The translations under genes and the position numbers were made by a program. The notes under the pieces are model-generated. The model searched no databases and had not been told where the DNA came from. It worked only from the letters and a program-made list of their open reading frames with translations. 64,000 nt of DNA from Chloroflexota bacterium (GTDB lineage: Bacteria > Chloroflexota > UBA6077 > CF-72), in NCBI GenBank assembly GCA_019247515.1, contig JAFAOS010000460.1, positions 1 to 64,000 on the forward strand. The letters are read 5' to 3'. Numbering within the stretch: position 1 is the first letter of the stretch; each line of letters begins with the position of its first letter. Shown here piece after piece: positions 8,550 to 16,839 of the stretch.

Positions 8550-9558
8550 GCTGGGCCTGGCGCGCTCGCGCCGCCGCGGGTTTGAAGTCCGGTCCGCCGA
8601 TCAGGTTGGGGTCGATCCGACCCGCCTCGCGAATGGACTCCAGTTGTTCGCGCGTGACCCCCGGGTCGCACGCGGGCACGTTCCAGTACACCTCCTGGGG
8701 ACGCGCCAATCCGACAATCGTCAGATCCACCAGCGGCTCGGTCAGCACGAACGCCAGGGCCGCCACCGGCAGGCTAACGGACAGCTCGCGGCAACGCTCC
8801 TGCATCCGGCGGACCGCTTCGACGACCTCGGGGATCGCGGGACGATACATGTACAGCGGATTCTCGCGCACGCCGGTCGCCAGGATATTGCCGCCAAACG
8901 GCGCCGGCACCATGGTGCCCATGTTCTTCGCTTTGGCCGCGGCCAGCAGGCCGGTGTCCTTGCCCGCGGTGTTGAGCAGCGTGTACAGGCGTGGCATCTG
9001 CAGCACGTCGAATTCGCCAGTTTCGACGGCTTTTCTCAGCGGTCCGATCGTACCGGTGGCAATCCCGATCGACTGGACCAGACCCTCCGACTGAAGCTTT
9101 CTCAGGCCTTCCAGCGCACCGCCGTGTCCAAGCACCTCCGCCATGTCGTCCTCGTCGCGTGGGTCGTGGATGAGCAGCAGCGGCAGTTTGTCTAATCGGA
9201 GTGCGCGCAGGCTGTTCTCGGCGCTGCGACGGAAGTGATCGGCCGTGAAGCCCTCACGGACCTTGCCCGAGCGTCCGGATTTGGTAGCGATCACCAGGTC
9301 CGGCGGCGCACCGGCCACCGGCAAAAGTCGTCCCAGGCGGTCCTCGTTGGCGTACGACTCGGCCGTATCCAGATACCGCAGGCCGGCGGCGAACGCCGCG
9401 CGCAGCACCGCCACGAGCGTTTCGTCATCCGCCACCTGCGATTCGGGCGCGCCGATAGGCCCGAAGCCCCACGTGCCGATACCGAGTTTGGTGGTGTGAA
9501 TGTTGGCTCGACCAACGTCCGTCCAGGGGATCGTCGGCAACGTTCCTGCCTGGCTCAT
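8542..9558 (-). CDS. aldo/keto reductase (fucose/aldose dehydrogenase type)
   Basis: 338 aa aldo/keto reductase (PF00248). The catalytic tetrad is intact: Asp in YLDTAES, Tyr in ESYANE, Lys in VIATKSGRSG and His in LLLIHDPRD. Homologues oxidise aldoses such as L-fucose at C1 or reduce keto sugars with NAD(P)H. It starts by ATGA overlap with the cupin gene and is followed, with 8 nt overlap, by its catalytically altered paralogue. The two proteins are alike over their whole length, indicating a local duplication. Confidence 0.9.
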   Translation of the reverse strand: MSQAGTLPTIPWTDVGRANIHTTKLGIGTWGFGPIGAPESQVADDETLVAVLRAAFAAGLRYLDTAESYANEDRLGRLLPVAGAPPDLVIATKSGRSGKVREGFTADHFRRSAENSLRALRLDKLPLLLIHDPRDEDDMAEVLGHGGALEGLRKLQSEGLVQSIGIATGTIGPLRKAVETGEFDVLQMPRLYTLLNTAGKDTGLLAAAKAKNMGTMVPAPFGGNILATGVRENPLYMYRPAIPEVVEAVRRMQERCRELSVSLPVAALAFVLTEPLVDLTIVGLARPQEVYWNVPACDPGVTREQLESIREAGRIDPNLIGGPDFKPAAARARQAQHA

Positions 9559-10280
9559 ACTCGCGCGACGCTCTTGCGGAACGGCTGCATCGTGGAGGCG
9601 GGCACCTGGCGGTTCTTGACCGGGTCGCCGTGCATCTCGCGCGTCAGGTGCCCGTCGCGCTTCTGGCCCTCGAGCTGGGTGGCGATCACCACGGCCTCGA
9701 AGTGCTCCTCGGGTGCGACGGCGCCGTGCTCGAAGCCCATGCCGGCGGCGAGCATCGACCCCGGGCGGAGGTCGTATTCATTGCCGTCGTAATTCAACGT
9801 GAAGTGGCCGCGGAACACCATCCAGTATTCGTCGCTGTCGTGGTAGTGATACTCGCACGGCCGATCTGGACGGAACAGACAGATCTCATTGCGGATGACC
9901 TGCTGCCAGTGACCCGCGATGCGCGCCAGCTCCGCCGTGGAAGTACCCGCGTTGGTCACCTTCGCGCCACTGGCCGGAATCTCGACGAAGTCACGTCGTT
10001 TCAGCGTAAAACGGCCGAACTCGCATTCGACGCTCACCTCGCCGTGCAACACCACCAGTCGCTCGCGCGGCGAGGTCGGCTTCAGCTCGCGCGAAGTTGG
10101 ATCCGGCGGGTAGGCGCCCCAGAACGGCGAATGGCCATTGGCCTGGGCGGGTGGCGCGGCAGCCGGAGTGGACGGCGGCCGCGCGCCGGCGGCCCTGCCG
10201 AGGACGAAAAACTCGAAGTCGTCGATGTCAACCCACGGCAGCTTGTCAGTCTTGAGCGTCTCACGAGTGTAAATCGGCAT
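9555..10280 (-). CDS. double-cupin protein
   Basis: 241 aa bicupin. The first, weaker cupin covers roughly residues 70-125 (RLVVLHGEVSVECEFG, RRDFVEIP). The second, around residues 140-205, has a good metal site: HYHDSDEYW supplies two His and a Glu, and MGFEHGA the third His. An Ala-Pro-rich linker sits near residue 40. Such proteins can be metal-dependent isomerases, dioxygenases or epimerases. The start is supported by GGGAGGG about 9 nt before the ATG. It lies between the TIM-barrel genes and the aldo/keto reductases and overlaps the latter by ATGA. The reaction is unknown. Confidence 0.75.
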   Translation of the reverse strand: MPIYTRETLKTDKLPWVDIDDFEFFVLGRAAGARPPSTPAAAPPAQANGHSPFWGAYPPDPTSRELKPTSPRERLVVLHGEVSVECEFGRFTLKRRDFVEIPASGAKVTNAGTSTAELARIAGHWQQVIRNEICLFRPDRPCEYHYHDSDEYWMVFRGHFTLNYDGNEYDLRPGSMLAAGMGFEHGAVAPEEHFEAVVIATQLEGQKRDGHLTREMHGDPVKNRQVPASTMQPFRKSVARV

Positions 10281-10294
10281 GCGTGTTGCCCTCC

Positions 10295-11158
10295 CTAACG
10301 GATTGCCGAGCCGCGCAGCGGCTGCGCCTTGTAGTCCCGCGCCGCTTGGGCGACTCCTGTTTCAATCGGTAGCCGTTCGATGCTGGATTCGCCCAGGAAT
10401 CCCTGGACGTCGGTGCGGTCGTAGAGGAACTGTGTATCTTCGGGCGTGACCAGCGGACCGCCGTGCGCCAGACAGATAATGTCGCGGTTCTCGCCGCGCC
10501 CGGCGGCGACAATCTCCTGCACGTACTCGACCGCCGACTCGAGCGAGAGCATCGGCGCCTTCGGTCCGGACATCCCGCCAGCGGTCAGACCGCACCGCGC
10601 GACCAGCACGTCCGCACCCGCGGCAACCAGACCGCGCGCGTGCTCCGCCGAAAACGCCATGCCAATCGTGAAGATGTCCTGCACTCGGCAGCGTTCGATC
10701 AGCTCGTACTCGCGTTCGACGCCCTGGCCCACGTCCGTGCGCGCCTTGCCCCAGCTGGGAATGGCGCCCACCGACGGGAAATTGGTGATGCCGTCGAAAC
10801 CCAGCGCCCGATACTCGTCGATGACGTTCGCGAGCCGGCGGCGCGTCGGGTCAGTGGCTTCCACCCCACCGACAATCGGCGTGCTGTCGACGACATTGTC
10901 GATCTGTGGGAACATGCCGAGCGTCATCGCGTTCGCGTTGCCGAGCGTCACGGTCGTCGCCACACCCAGATGCCGCGAACGCCCGGTGCAGACAACCACG
11001 AGCAGGTCCGCGCCTCCAATCTCGGCGCACTTGGCCACGATTCCGGCGCCGGCCGAGACGGCGATAATCGGGCTGCCCTCGGCAAGCGTGGCATTCAAGC
11101 GTTGCAGAACGCTGGCCCTGGAAAAGCTGCGCGTGGGAATGCTGGTTGTTGCCATCAT
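10295..11158 (-). CDS. PEP-hydrolase-like TIM-barrel protein (PF09370), copy 2
   Basis: 287 aa. It belongs to the phosphoenolpyruvate-hydrolase-like TIM-barrel family: IIAVSAGAGIVAKCAEIGGADLL at the N-terminus (quoted in part: SAGAGIVAKCAEIGG), then DGITNFPSVG, CLAHGGPL and DVQGFLGESSIERLP. It is clearly homologous to the adjacent upstream gene and overlaps it through ATGATG. This domain is the C-terminal half of the plant/fungal Tm-1 protein, and the N-terminal half is encoded three genes' worth of DNA upstream in the same operon. No enzymatic activity is firmly established for most of the family; the family name reflects an old assignment. Confidence 0.8.
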   Translation of the reverse strand: MMATTSIPTRSFSRASVLQRLNATLAEGSPIIAVSAGAGIVAKCAEIGGADLLVVVCTGRSRHLGVATTVTLGNANAMTLGMFPQIDNVVDSTPIVGGVEATDPTRRRLANVIDEYRALGFDGITNFPSVGAIPSWGKARTDVGQGVEREYELIERCRVQDIFTIGMAFSAEHARGLVAAGADVLVARCGLTAGGMSGPKAPMLSLESAVEYVQEIVAAGRGENRDIICLAHGGPLVTPEDTQFLYDRTDVQGFLGESSIERLPIETGVAQAARDYKAQPLRGSAIR

Positions 11159-12036
11159 CGACCGCCCGCCGTCAGCTCGAGCTCCTGGTCACGCGACGCT
11201 CTCGGTTGCTTCGACTTGAAGGCGCGCACCGCATCGACAATCGCCGACTCCACTGGAATCCGCTCCATGCTGGAGGCGCCCAGAAAGCCCTGCGCGTCGG
11301 TGTGCTCGTACAGGTAGCGCGTGTCCTCCGCGCTGGAGATCGGACCGCCGTGCGCCAGCACGATCACCTCCGGATTCTCACGCCGCGCCAGGTCGACCAT
11401 CTTCTGCACATGCTCGCACGCGGCATCCAGGGACATCGCCGACGCGCCAGCGCCTGCCAGACCGCCGGTGGTCCAGCCGGCGTGCCCGACGATGGCGTCG
11501 GCGCCCGCGGCGGCCAGGCCGATCGTCTGCTCCTCGGTGTAGCCATAGCAGATCGTGAAGTAGTCCTGCTCGCGCGCGAGTTTCACCATCTCGAAATCGC
11601 GGTCCATCCCCAGGCCCACGCTGCTGCGGTCCCGATTGCGGCTGCCGCCCGGACCGGTCGTCGGGAAGTTGATCATCCCGTCGAAGCCAGTCTCACGAAA
11701 GTCGCGCACCAGTCGCTTCAGGTCCAGATAGGTCGGGTCCTGAGCCTCGCCGCCGCCAATGATCGGCGTGTGGGTCACCACGTTGGCAATCTCGTCGTAC
11801 ATGGCCAGCGTGGACGGGTTGGCGTGGTTCATCGTGTGCGTGGTGGGCAAACCCATCAGGCGTGACGTGCCGGTGTTGTACACGATGATGAGGTCCGCTC
11901 CGCCGGCTTCGGCGGACCTGGCAATCAGGCCGGAGCTGCTGCCGGCGCCCACGATCGGGCGACCCTGCGCGATCTGCTCACGCAGCCGAGCAATGATCCG
12001 CGCACGAGTGAACGGTCGAGCGTTGTCGAGGGTCAC
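11155..12036 (-). CDS. PEP-hydrolase-like TIM-barrel protein (PF09370), copy 1
   Basis: 293 aa paralogue of the next gene: IVGAGSSSGLIARSAEAGGAD at the N-terminus (in part: GAGSSSGLIARSAEAGG), GFDGMINFPTTGPG, GADAIVGHAG, LAHGGPIS and AQGFLGASSMERIP. It starts at GTG 12036 behind a purine-rich AGGAAGGAAG stretch, 24 nt after the Tm-1-like gene, and overlaps copy 2. The pair probably arose by tandem duplication, and the two proteins may form a heteromeric complex. Together with the upstream UPF0261 protein they reconstitute both halves of a Tm-1-type protein. Confidence 0.8.
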   Translation of the reverse strand: MTLDNARPFTRARIIARLREQIAQGRPIVGAGSSSGLIARSAEAGGADLIIVYNTGTSRLMGLPTTHTMNHANPSTLAMYDEIANVVTHTPIIGGGEAQDPTYLDLKRLVRDFRETGFDGMINFPTTGPGGSRNRDRSSVGLGMDRDFEMVKLAREQDYFTICYGYTEEQTIGLAAAGADAIVGHAGWTTGGLAGAGASAMSLDAACEHVQKMVDLARRENPEVIVLAHGGPISSAEDTRYLYEHTDAQGFLGASSMERIPVESAIVDAVRAFKSKQPRASRDQELELTAGGR

Positions 12037-12060
12037 GTGAATTGGCTTCCTTCCTTCAGA

Positions 12061-13305
12061 TCAGTACGTTGATGAGGTGACGAGATCTTCTCTTGGAAGA
12101 GAAGCAGAACTTCTGGCGACGCCCAGGCCGAGCAGCGCTTCGGCCGCCTGCCGCGCGAATGCCTCGTCGTTGATGTGGTGCGGGCTCACCTCGATGGCAA
12201 TGTCCGGCCGCAAGTCCTTGCGCAAGGCGAGCACGAACGCCTCGTCGGCGGACGGATCCCAGAACGGTCCGTCGCGGATATCGAGCGCGGAATAACCGCC
12301 CGCCGGTATCAGCACGCGCACCGCTCCCGTGGACCGGTTCAGTTTCTCGGCAATCCAGCCGCCGATCTCGCGGCTCTCGCGAATGGACGTGCGCACCAGT
12401 GGCACGCCTGGCAAATGCATGTGCGAAACGCGCCTGGCCCAGCGCTTCGGAATGCCGCCGCGCCCGACGTTGATGACGTCGATCGCGCCCGGCACGATCA
12501 ATTGTGGGAGACCCGCTTGTCCGGCGGCCTCGAGCCGATACGGGCCGGCATCGCACACGCCGCCAGTCAGGTGGTCGGTGACTTCGGTGGTCGTCCAGTC
12601 GAGCACTCCGACGAACGTGCCGCGTCGGATCAGCTCCTCCATGGTTGCACCACCGCTGCCGTTGGCGTGGAAGACGACGACCTCGCAGCCGGCCGCCTCC
12701 AGGAACTCGCGCGCGTACGTGCCACCCCGTGTGGTGACACCGAACATGGTCATGCCGATGCTGGGTCGATCGACCTTGGGCCGGACCGCCGCCACGCCTT
12801 CGGCCATGCCACTGACCGCGGCCGCCGCGTTCGCCAGAATCGGGGTCAGCACGCTGTTCAATCCGGCGATGTCGGCCACGCTCGGCATCACCGTGGTGTC
12901 GGTATGTGAAGTACGACTGCCAAGCGTTGAAACCACCAGCTTGGGGAACCCGATCGGCAGCGAGTCCATGACCGCGGCGCTCATCCACGTGCCAGTTCCA
13001 CCGCCGATGCCGACCACCGCGTGCAGCTCGCCGCGCTGGAGCATCTCGCCGATCAGCACACGTGCACCGGCCGCCATGACCTCCATCGCCTCGGCGCGCT
13101 GCAAACGCTCGACCTCGGCGCCCGTTCGGTCCGCCGCCCGCGCCACGGCTTCGCGCGAGACGTCGCCCGCGTCGCTCTGGCTGTCGCGGATCAGGCTCAG
13201 GTCGAACAGCACGGGTGTGTGCCCGCGGCTGCCGATGCACTCGGCGAGGAAGCGCGCTTCGTCGCCTTTGGTGTTGAGCGTCGCCAGGATGCCGATGCGT
13301 TTCAT
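12061..13305 (-). CDS. Tm-1-like ATP-binding / UPF0261 family protein
   Basis: 414 aa UPF0261 (PF06792) protein. Motifs: RIGILATLNTKGDEARFLAE at the start, VVGIGGGTGTWMSAAVM near residue 95, then SVADIAGLNSVL, VFHANGSGGATMEELI and IDVINVGRGG. The start is the ATG at 13305, which overlaps the stop of the upstream permease (ATGA); the upstream extension in frame overlaps that permease and is not protein-like. The family includes the N-terminal ATP-binding domain of the tomato mosaic virus resistance protein Tm-1. The bacterial role is unknown, but here it is wired into a sugar importer and catabolic operon. Confidence 0.85.
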   Translation of the reverse strand: MKRIGILATLNTKGDEARFLAECIGSRGHTPVLFDLSLIRDSQSDAGDVSREAVARAADRTGAEVERLQRAEAMEVMAAGARVLIGEMLQRGELHAVVGIGGGTGTWMSAAVMDSLPIGFPKLVVSTLGSRTSHTDTTVMPSVADIAGLNSVLTPILANAAAAVSGMAEGVAAVRPKVDRPSIGMTMFGVTTRGGTYAREFLEAAGCEVVVFHANGSGGATMEELIRRGTFVGVLDWTTTEVTDHLTGGVCDAGPYRLEAAGQAGLPQLIVPGAIDVINVGRGGIPKRWARRVSHMHLPGVPLVRTSIRESREIGGWIAEKLNRSTGAVRVLIPAGGYSALDIRDGPFWDPSADEAFVLALRKDLRPDIAIEVSPHHINDEAFARQAAEALLGLGVARSSASLPREDLVTSSTY

Positions 13306-14156
13306 CCTTTGATCCCGGTCATCACGATGCCGCGCACGAAGTACTTCTGCGCGCTGAAGTACAGGATGATGATGGGCAGTGTCGCCACGGTTGCCGCGGC
13401 CAGCAGCAGGTTGTCTCGCGGACGGCCCAGGTCGGCAGGCGCGGTCTGGAACCAGCGCAGACCCAGCGGCAGCGTGAAGTTGTTGGTGTTGTTGAGAAAG
13501 ATCAGTGGTCCCCAGAAATCGTTCCAGTGGGCGAGAAAGGCGAAGATGAGCGCGGTTGCCAGCGCGGGTTTGGCCAGCGGCAGGACCACCCGCCAGAAGA
13601 TCCACCAGCTGGACGCCCCGTCGATTTGCGCCGCCTCGTCATACTCGTACGGGATCGTCAGGAAAAACTGACGCATCAGGAAAATCGTGAAGGCGCCTCC
13701 GCCGGCGGCAAACCAGAATGGCACCGTCAGTGGCAGGAACGTGTCCAACCAGCCAACCTGACGGTACATCAGGTACTGCGGAATGATCGTCACCTCGCGG
13801 GGCAGCAGCAACGTGGCCAGCGCCAGTCCAAACAGCAGGTCGCGCCCCGGAAATCGGAATCGAGCGAACCCGTAGGCGACCGCCGTACACGAGAGCACCT
13901 GACCGGTCATGGCGATGACCGTCACCGTCAAGCTGTTCAGCACGAAGCGACCGAGCGGCACCTGCCGCCAGATTTCGACGTAGTTGCTCCACTGCGGGAC
14001 GGCTGGCAACCAGCGCGGCGGGCGCAGCGTGATCTCGTCGACGTCCTTCAGCGAGCTGGATACGGCCCAGAAGAAGGGCCACACCAGTGCCACCACCAGA
14101 AACACCGCGAGCACGTACAGGAACAGGCGACCGACGCGGATACGCGAATGGGCCAT
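13302..14156 (-). CDS. carbohydrate ABC transporter permease (MalG type)
   Basis: 284 aa, six predicted membrane helices. The EAA loop reads EYDEAAQIDGASSWWIFWRVVLPLAKPAL (key part EAAQIDGAS...LPLAKPAL), which contacts the ATPase. The C-terminus VRGIVMTGIKG is the standard MalG-class ending. The ATG at 14156 gives MAHSRIRVG and overlaps the stop of the MalF-type gene by 1 nt. The operon contains no ATPase gene, so the permease pair probably shares a housekeeping MsmK-type ATPase encoded elsewhere. Confidence 0.9.
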   Translation of the reverse strand: MAHSRIRVGRLFLYVLAVFLVVALVWPFFWAVSSSLKDVDEITLRPPRWLPAVPQWSNYVEIWRQVPLGRFVLNSLTVTVIAMTGQVLSCTAVAYGFARFRFPGRDLLFGLALATLLLPREVTIIPQYLMYRQVGWLDTFLPLTVPFWFAAGGGAFTIFLMRQFFLTIPYEYDEAAQIDGASSWWIFWRVVLPLAKPALATALIFAFLAHWNDFWGPLIFLNNTNNFTLPLGLRWFQTAPADLGRPRDNLLLAAATVATLPIIILYFSAQKYFVRGIVMTGIKG

Positions 14157-15115
14157 CAGTTCTGCTCCGATGCGTAGTACACCCAGTGCCGCGCGAACCG
14201 GAACTGGGCGAAGGTCAGGCCGGCCATGAGCGCGAACAGGATCCATGCCAGGGCGGTGCCATAGCCCATGTCATAGAAGCGGAACGCGTTGGCATAGATG
14301 TGCAGCGCGAAGAACCAGCTTGCGTAGTTCGGCCCACCATCCGTCGCGATGAAGGCCAGCTCGAACACGGTGAAGCTGGCAATAATGGCCAGAATCACGT
14401 TGAGAAAAATGGTTGGCGAGATCATCGGGAGCGTGACGTTCCAGAAGCGACTCCACACGCCCGCGCCGTCGATCTCGGCCGCTTCGTAGAGCTCGTTGGG
14501 CACGTTCTGCAATCCCGCCAGAAAGATGATCATGCGCGCTCCGCCGACGCCGGTCCAGGCGACGATGATGGCCAGCGACGGAATGACGAGCTGCTCGCTA
14601 TAAATCCACTGCGGACCCTGGATATGGAAGACGCGAAAGATCAGATCGTTCAGCGGACCCCAGTCCGGCTGAAACACCCAGCGCCACAGCAGCGCCGCGG
14701 CGATCACCGGCGTTAGAAACGGCAAAAACATCAGCGTGCGGAACGCGGTCGTAAACCTGAGCGCCTGGTTCATCAGCAGCGCCACGCCCAGCGAACCGCA
14801 GATCAACAGCGGTACGGTGATGGCCGTGAACGCCAGCGTTCGCCCGAGGGACGGCCAGAACAAGGGATCGCCCGCGAACGCGCGGGCGTAGTTGCCCAGT
14901 CCGATGAAGCTCGCCGTTTTGCCGAGCGTGAACTGGGTGAAGGAGGTTGCCAGCGAGAAGCCCATCGGCCCGGCCGTGAACACGACGAAACCGAGGAGCC
15001 ACGGCGAGATCCACAACAATCCAGTGAGAGCCTCGCGCTGACTTCGACGCAACCCATGCCGCCGCGCTCTGATCGTGACGAGCCCGGCGGACTGTACCTC
15101 GCTGTGCGTGGCCAT
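14156..15115 (-). CDS. carbohydrate ABC transporter permease (MalF type)
   Basis: 319 aa with six membrane helices and the N-terminal LLWISPWLLGFVVFTAGPM typical of MalF/UgpA permeases. The EAA loop is ELYEAAEIDGAGVWSRFWNV followed by LPMISP. The start is supported by TGAGGTTCGCGG before the ATG, where the TGA is the stop of the binding-protein gene. It forms the importer channel with the MalG-type protein and receives substrate from the lipoprotein encoded just upstream. Confidence 0.9.
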   Translation of the reverse strand: MATHSEVQSAGLVTIRARRHGLRRSQREALTGLLWISPWLLGFVVFTAGPMGFSLATSFTQFTLGKTASFIGLGNYARAFAGDPLFWPSLGRTLAFTAITVPLLICGSLGVALLMNQALRFTTAFRTLMFLPFLTPVIAAALLWRWVFQPDWGPLNDLIFRVFHIQGPQWIYSEQLVIPSLAIIVAWTGVGGARMIIFLAGLQNVPNELYEAAEIDGAGVWSRFWNVTLPMISPTIFLNVILAIIASFTVFELAFIATDGGPNYASWFFALHIYANAFRFYDMGYGTALAWILFALMAGLTFAQFRFARHWVYYASEQN

Positions 15116-15124
15116 CCGCGAACC

Positions 15125-16507
15125 TCAGGCGCGCGGCTTGTCGAGAACTTGCTGGATCTGCGTGTTGGCGTTGGCCAGGAACTGATCGTCCGGGTGGGTG
15201 CCGGTCAGGATCGGTCCCATGACCTGACGGCTGACGTCATTCAGCTCGACCTGGCGGAGGTTCGCCGGACCAAGGAACGGCAGTCCGTCGGCGACAAGGC
15301 GATTGTACATCGGCTGCATCGGCATGGCCTGGACCTGTGGGTCGTTGATGACGTCGGGTCGCGCGCCGCACAGGCCGATGCTGCACATGACAACTCCGGC
15401 ATCCTTGTTGGTCATCCACTTGATGAAGTCCCAGGCGAGCTCCTTTTGTTTGGCCTGGGAGCTGATGCCGTACGTGTCGCCCATGGTCATGCTGCCGCGC
15501 ACGCCACTCGGACCCTTCGGCACTGGAGTCGCGCCAAAGTCCAGATCCTTCTTCTGCTGGAAGGCGTACTGCAGATACCCGCCGCTGATGACCATGGCCG
15601 CGTTGCCGCTCAGGAAGGCGTCGTTGACGGTGCCAGCCGAGGGCGGAATCGCCACACCCCAGGTGTTGTGCAGGTCGTACAGGAATTGCCAGAATGGCTT
15701 CGCCTGAGCGGTGCTGAACTGCGCGGTCTTACCGTCTTCGGAGATCAGGTTGGTGCCGAAGCCACGTGCGAGGCACTGCCACTCCAGGTATTCGTAGTCG
15801 TTGGACTCGCGAATACCATAGACCTGCGTCCTGCCGTCGGCGTCTTTGGTGGTCAATTCCTTGCCGAGCGCGACCAGGTCGTCGTAGCTCATCTGGTCGC
15901 CATCTGGCGCCTGGACACCCGCTTGAGACAGGTACGACTTGTTGTAGAAGAGCACCGTGTCGCGGGCGTGCACCAGGAGCGGAAGTCCATACAGTGGGCC
16001 GGAGCCAACACCGGACTCGTCGAGCCGCAGCGCGGAGACCATGTTGGGCAAGTACTGGCCCAGATCCAGGTTGTCCTGTTTGACGAGATCGTCCAGCGGG
16101 GCGTACACGCCGGCATTTGCGAAGCTCTGGAACGAGCCGGAGCCGACCGCCGAGTACACCACGTCACCCAGACCACCGCCCATGAGCAGCGACAGGACCT
16201 TGGTGTTGTACTCGGACCCGGTGGGCAACGACTCCACCTGGACGTCGACGTTCGGGTGGGCGGCCTTCCACTGGCTGAGATGGTCCTGGTACAGCTGGTA
16301 TTGCGGTCCGCCCTGGACGACGTTGTTGGCGCGTTCCTGGACGCGGAGCGTGACGGAGCCTCCGGAACCCGCGGCTGGAGCCTGATTGGCGCCGCCGGCT
16401 GAGGACTGCTCGGCTGGCGCGCTGCTGCACGCGGCCAGGAGCATGGTACCGCTGACGCCTGCCAGGGTTGCGAGGAACCCGCGGCGCGAGAGTGTGCGCT
16501 GGATCAT
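15125..16507 (-). CDS. sugar-binding lipoprotein of ABC importer (family 1 extracellular SBP, Tat-exported)
   Basis: 460 aa. The N-terminus has a twin-arginine motif (TLSRRGFLA), a hydrophobic stretch and the lipobox LAAC, so it is probably exported folded by Tat and lipid-anchored. The rest resembles MalE/UgpB-type sugar-binding proteins (FYNKSYLSQAG, YLEWQCLARGF, WDFIKWMTNKDAG). The ATG at 16507 is preferred over one 9 nt upstream: GAGGGG lies 9 nt before the former but touches the latter. First gene of the ten-gene operon. The ligand is not predictable from sequence. Confidence 0.85.
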   Translation of the reverse strand: MIQRTLSRRGFLATLAGVSGTMLLAACSSAPAEQSSAGGANQAPAAGSGGSVTLRVQERANNVVQGGPQYQLYQDHLSQWKAAHPNVDVQVESLPTGSEYNTKVLSLLMGGGLGDVVYSAVGSGSFQSFANAGVYAPLDDLVKQDNLDLGQYLPNMVSALRLDESGVGSGPLYGLPLLVHARDTVLFYNKSYLSQAGVQAPDGDQMSYDDLVALGKELTTKDADGRTQVYGIRESNDYEYLEWQCLARGFGTNLISEDGKTAQFSTAQAKPFWQFLYDLHNTWGVAIPPSAGTVNDAFLSGNAAMVISGGYLQYAFQQKKDLDFGATPVPKGPSGVRGSMTMGDTYGISSQAKQKELAWDFIKWMTNKDAGVVMCSIGLCGARPDVINDPQVQAMPMQPMYNRLVADGLPFLGPANLRQVELNDVSRQVMGPILTGTHPDDQFLANANTQIQQVLDKPRA

Positions 16508-16582
16508 GGCTGCCATCCCCTCGTGTATGTCCGGGCGGGTTCGGGGCACTCCACCGACTGGACCGGCGCCCGGTATGGCCGG

Positions 16583-16611
16583 ATCATAGACATCCGGCTG
16601 CGCATTGTCAA
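16583..16611 (-). promoter_or_regulatory. near-consensus promoter of the sugar-importer operon
   Basis: On the reverse strand TTGACA (16611-16606) and TATGAT (16588-16583) are separated by exactly 17 nt. Transcription would start near 16576, leaving about 70 nt before the ATG at 16507. An inverted repeat ATTGT-CAAAC-ACAAT (16604-16618) overlaps the -35 box and could be an operator. Confidence 0.7.
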
Positions 16612-16641
16612 ACACAATTTGGCTCAATCTATGATGAGATA

Positions 16642-16660
16642 CCTGGACAATTTGTCCAGG
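16642..16660. promoter_or_regulatory. perfect palindromic operator candidate
   Basis: CCTGGACAATTTGTCCAGG is a perfect 9-1-9 palindrome centred about 40 nt upstream of the operon's -35 box. Its half CTGGACAATT recurs (as AATTGTCCAG) at 18361-18370, over the first codons of the MocR regulator gene. It is a plausible MocR/GntR activator site (inference). Confidence 0.55.
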
Positions 16661-16668
16661 CGATAGAC

Positions 16669-16826
16669 ACCTCTCCCTCTGGGAGAGGTCGCGCGCAGCG
16701 CGGGTGAGGGCTACGTAAGGGCGAAAGGTAGTCTCACCTGGCAGGTAAGCCCTCACCCCAGCCCTCTCCCAGGGGGAGAGGGAGCTCCCTTCCAGAGGGA
16801 GAGGGAGCTCCTTTCTAGGGAGCTTC
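16669..16826. repeat. interspersed inverted-repeat element, CCTCTCCC/GGGAGAGG family (copy 1)
   Basis: This non-coding stretch holds a hairpin with arms ACCTCTCCC and GGGAGAGGT (16669-16689), a GGGTGAGGGC segment, a reverse GCCCTCACCCC, and a second hairpin CCCTCTCCC-AGG-GGGAGAGGG (from 16762). It ends with two copies of GAGAGGGAGCTCC. Similar sequence recurs at 42399-42510. It resembles REP/MITE-like non-coding repeats and may also end transcription of the MocR gene. Confidence 0.6.
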
Positions 16827-16839
16827 CTTCTAAGGCGGC

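Noticed and set aside
12087..12104. Inverted repeat CTTCTCTTGGAAGAGAAG as a terminator
   Set aside because: It lies inside the last codons of the Tm-1-like gene, has a 2-nt loop and no T-tract; the downstream gene starts only 24 nt after the stop.
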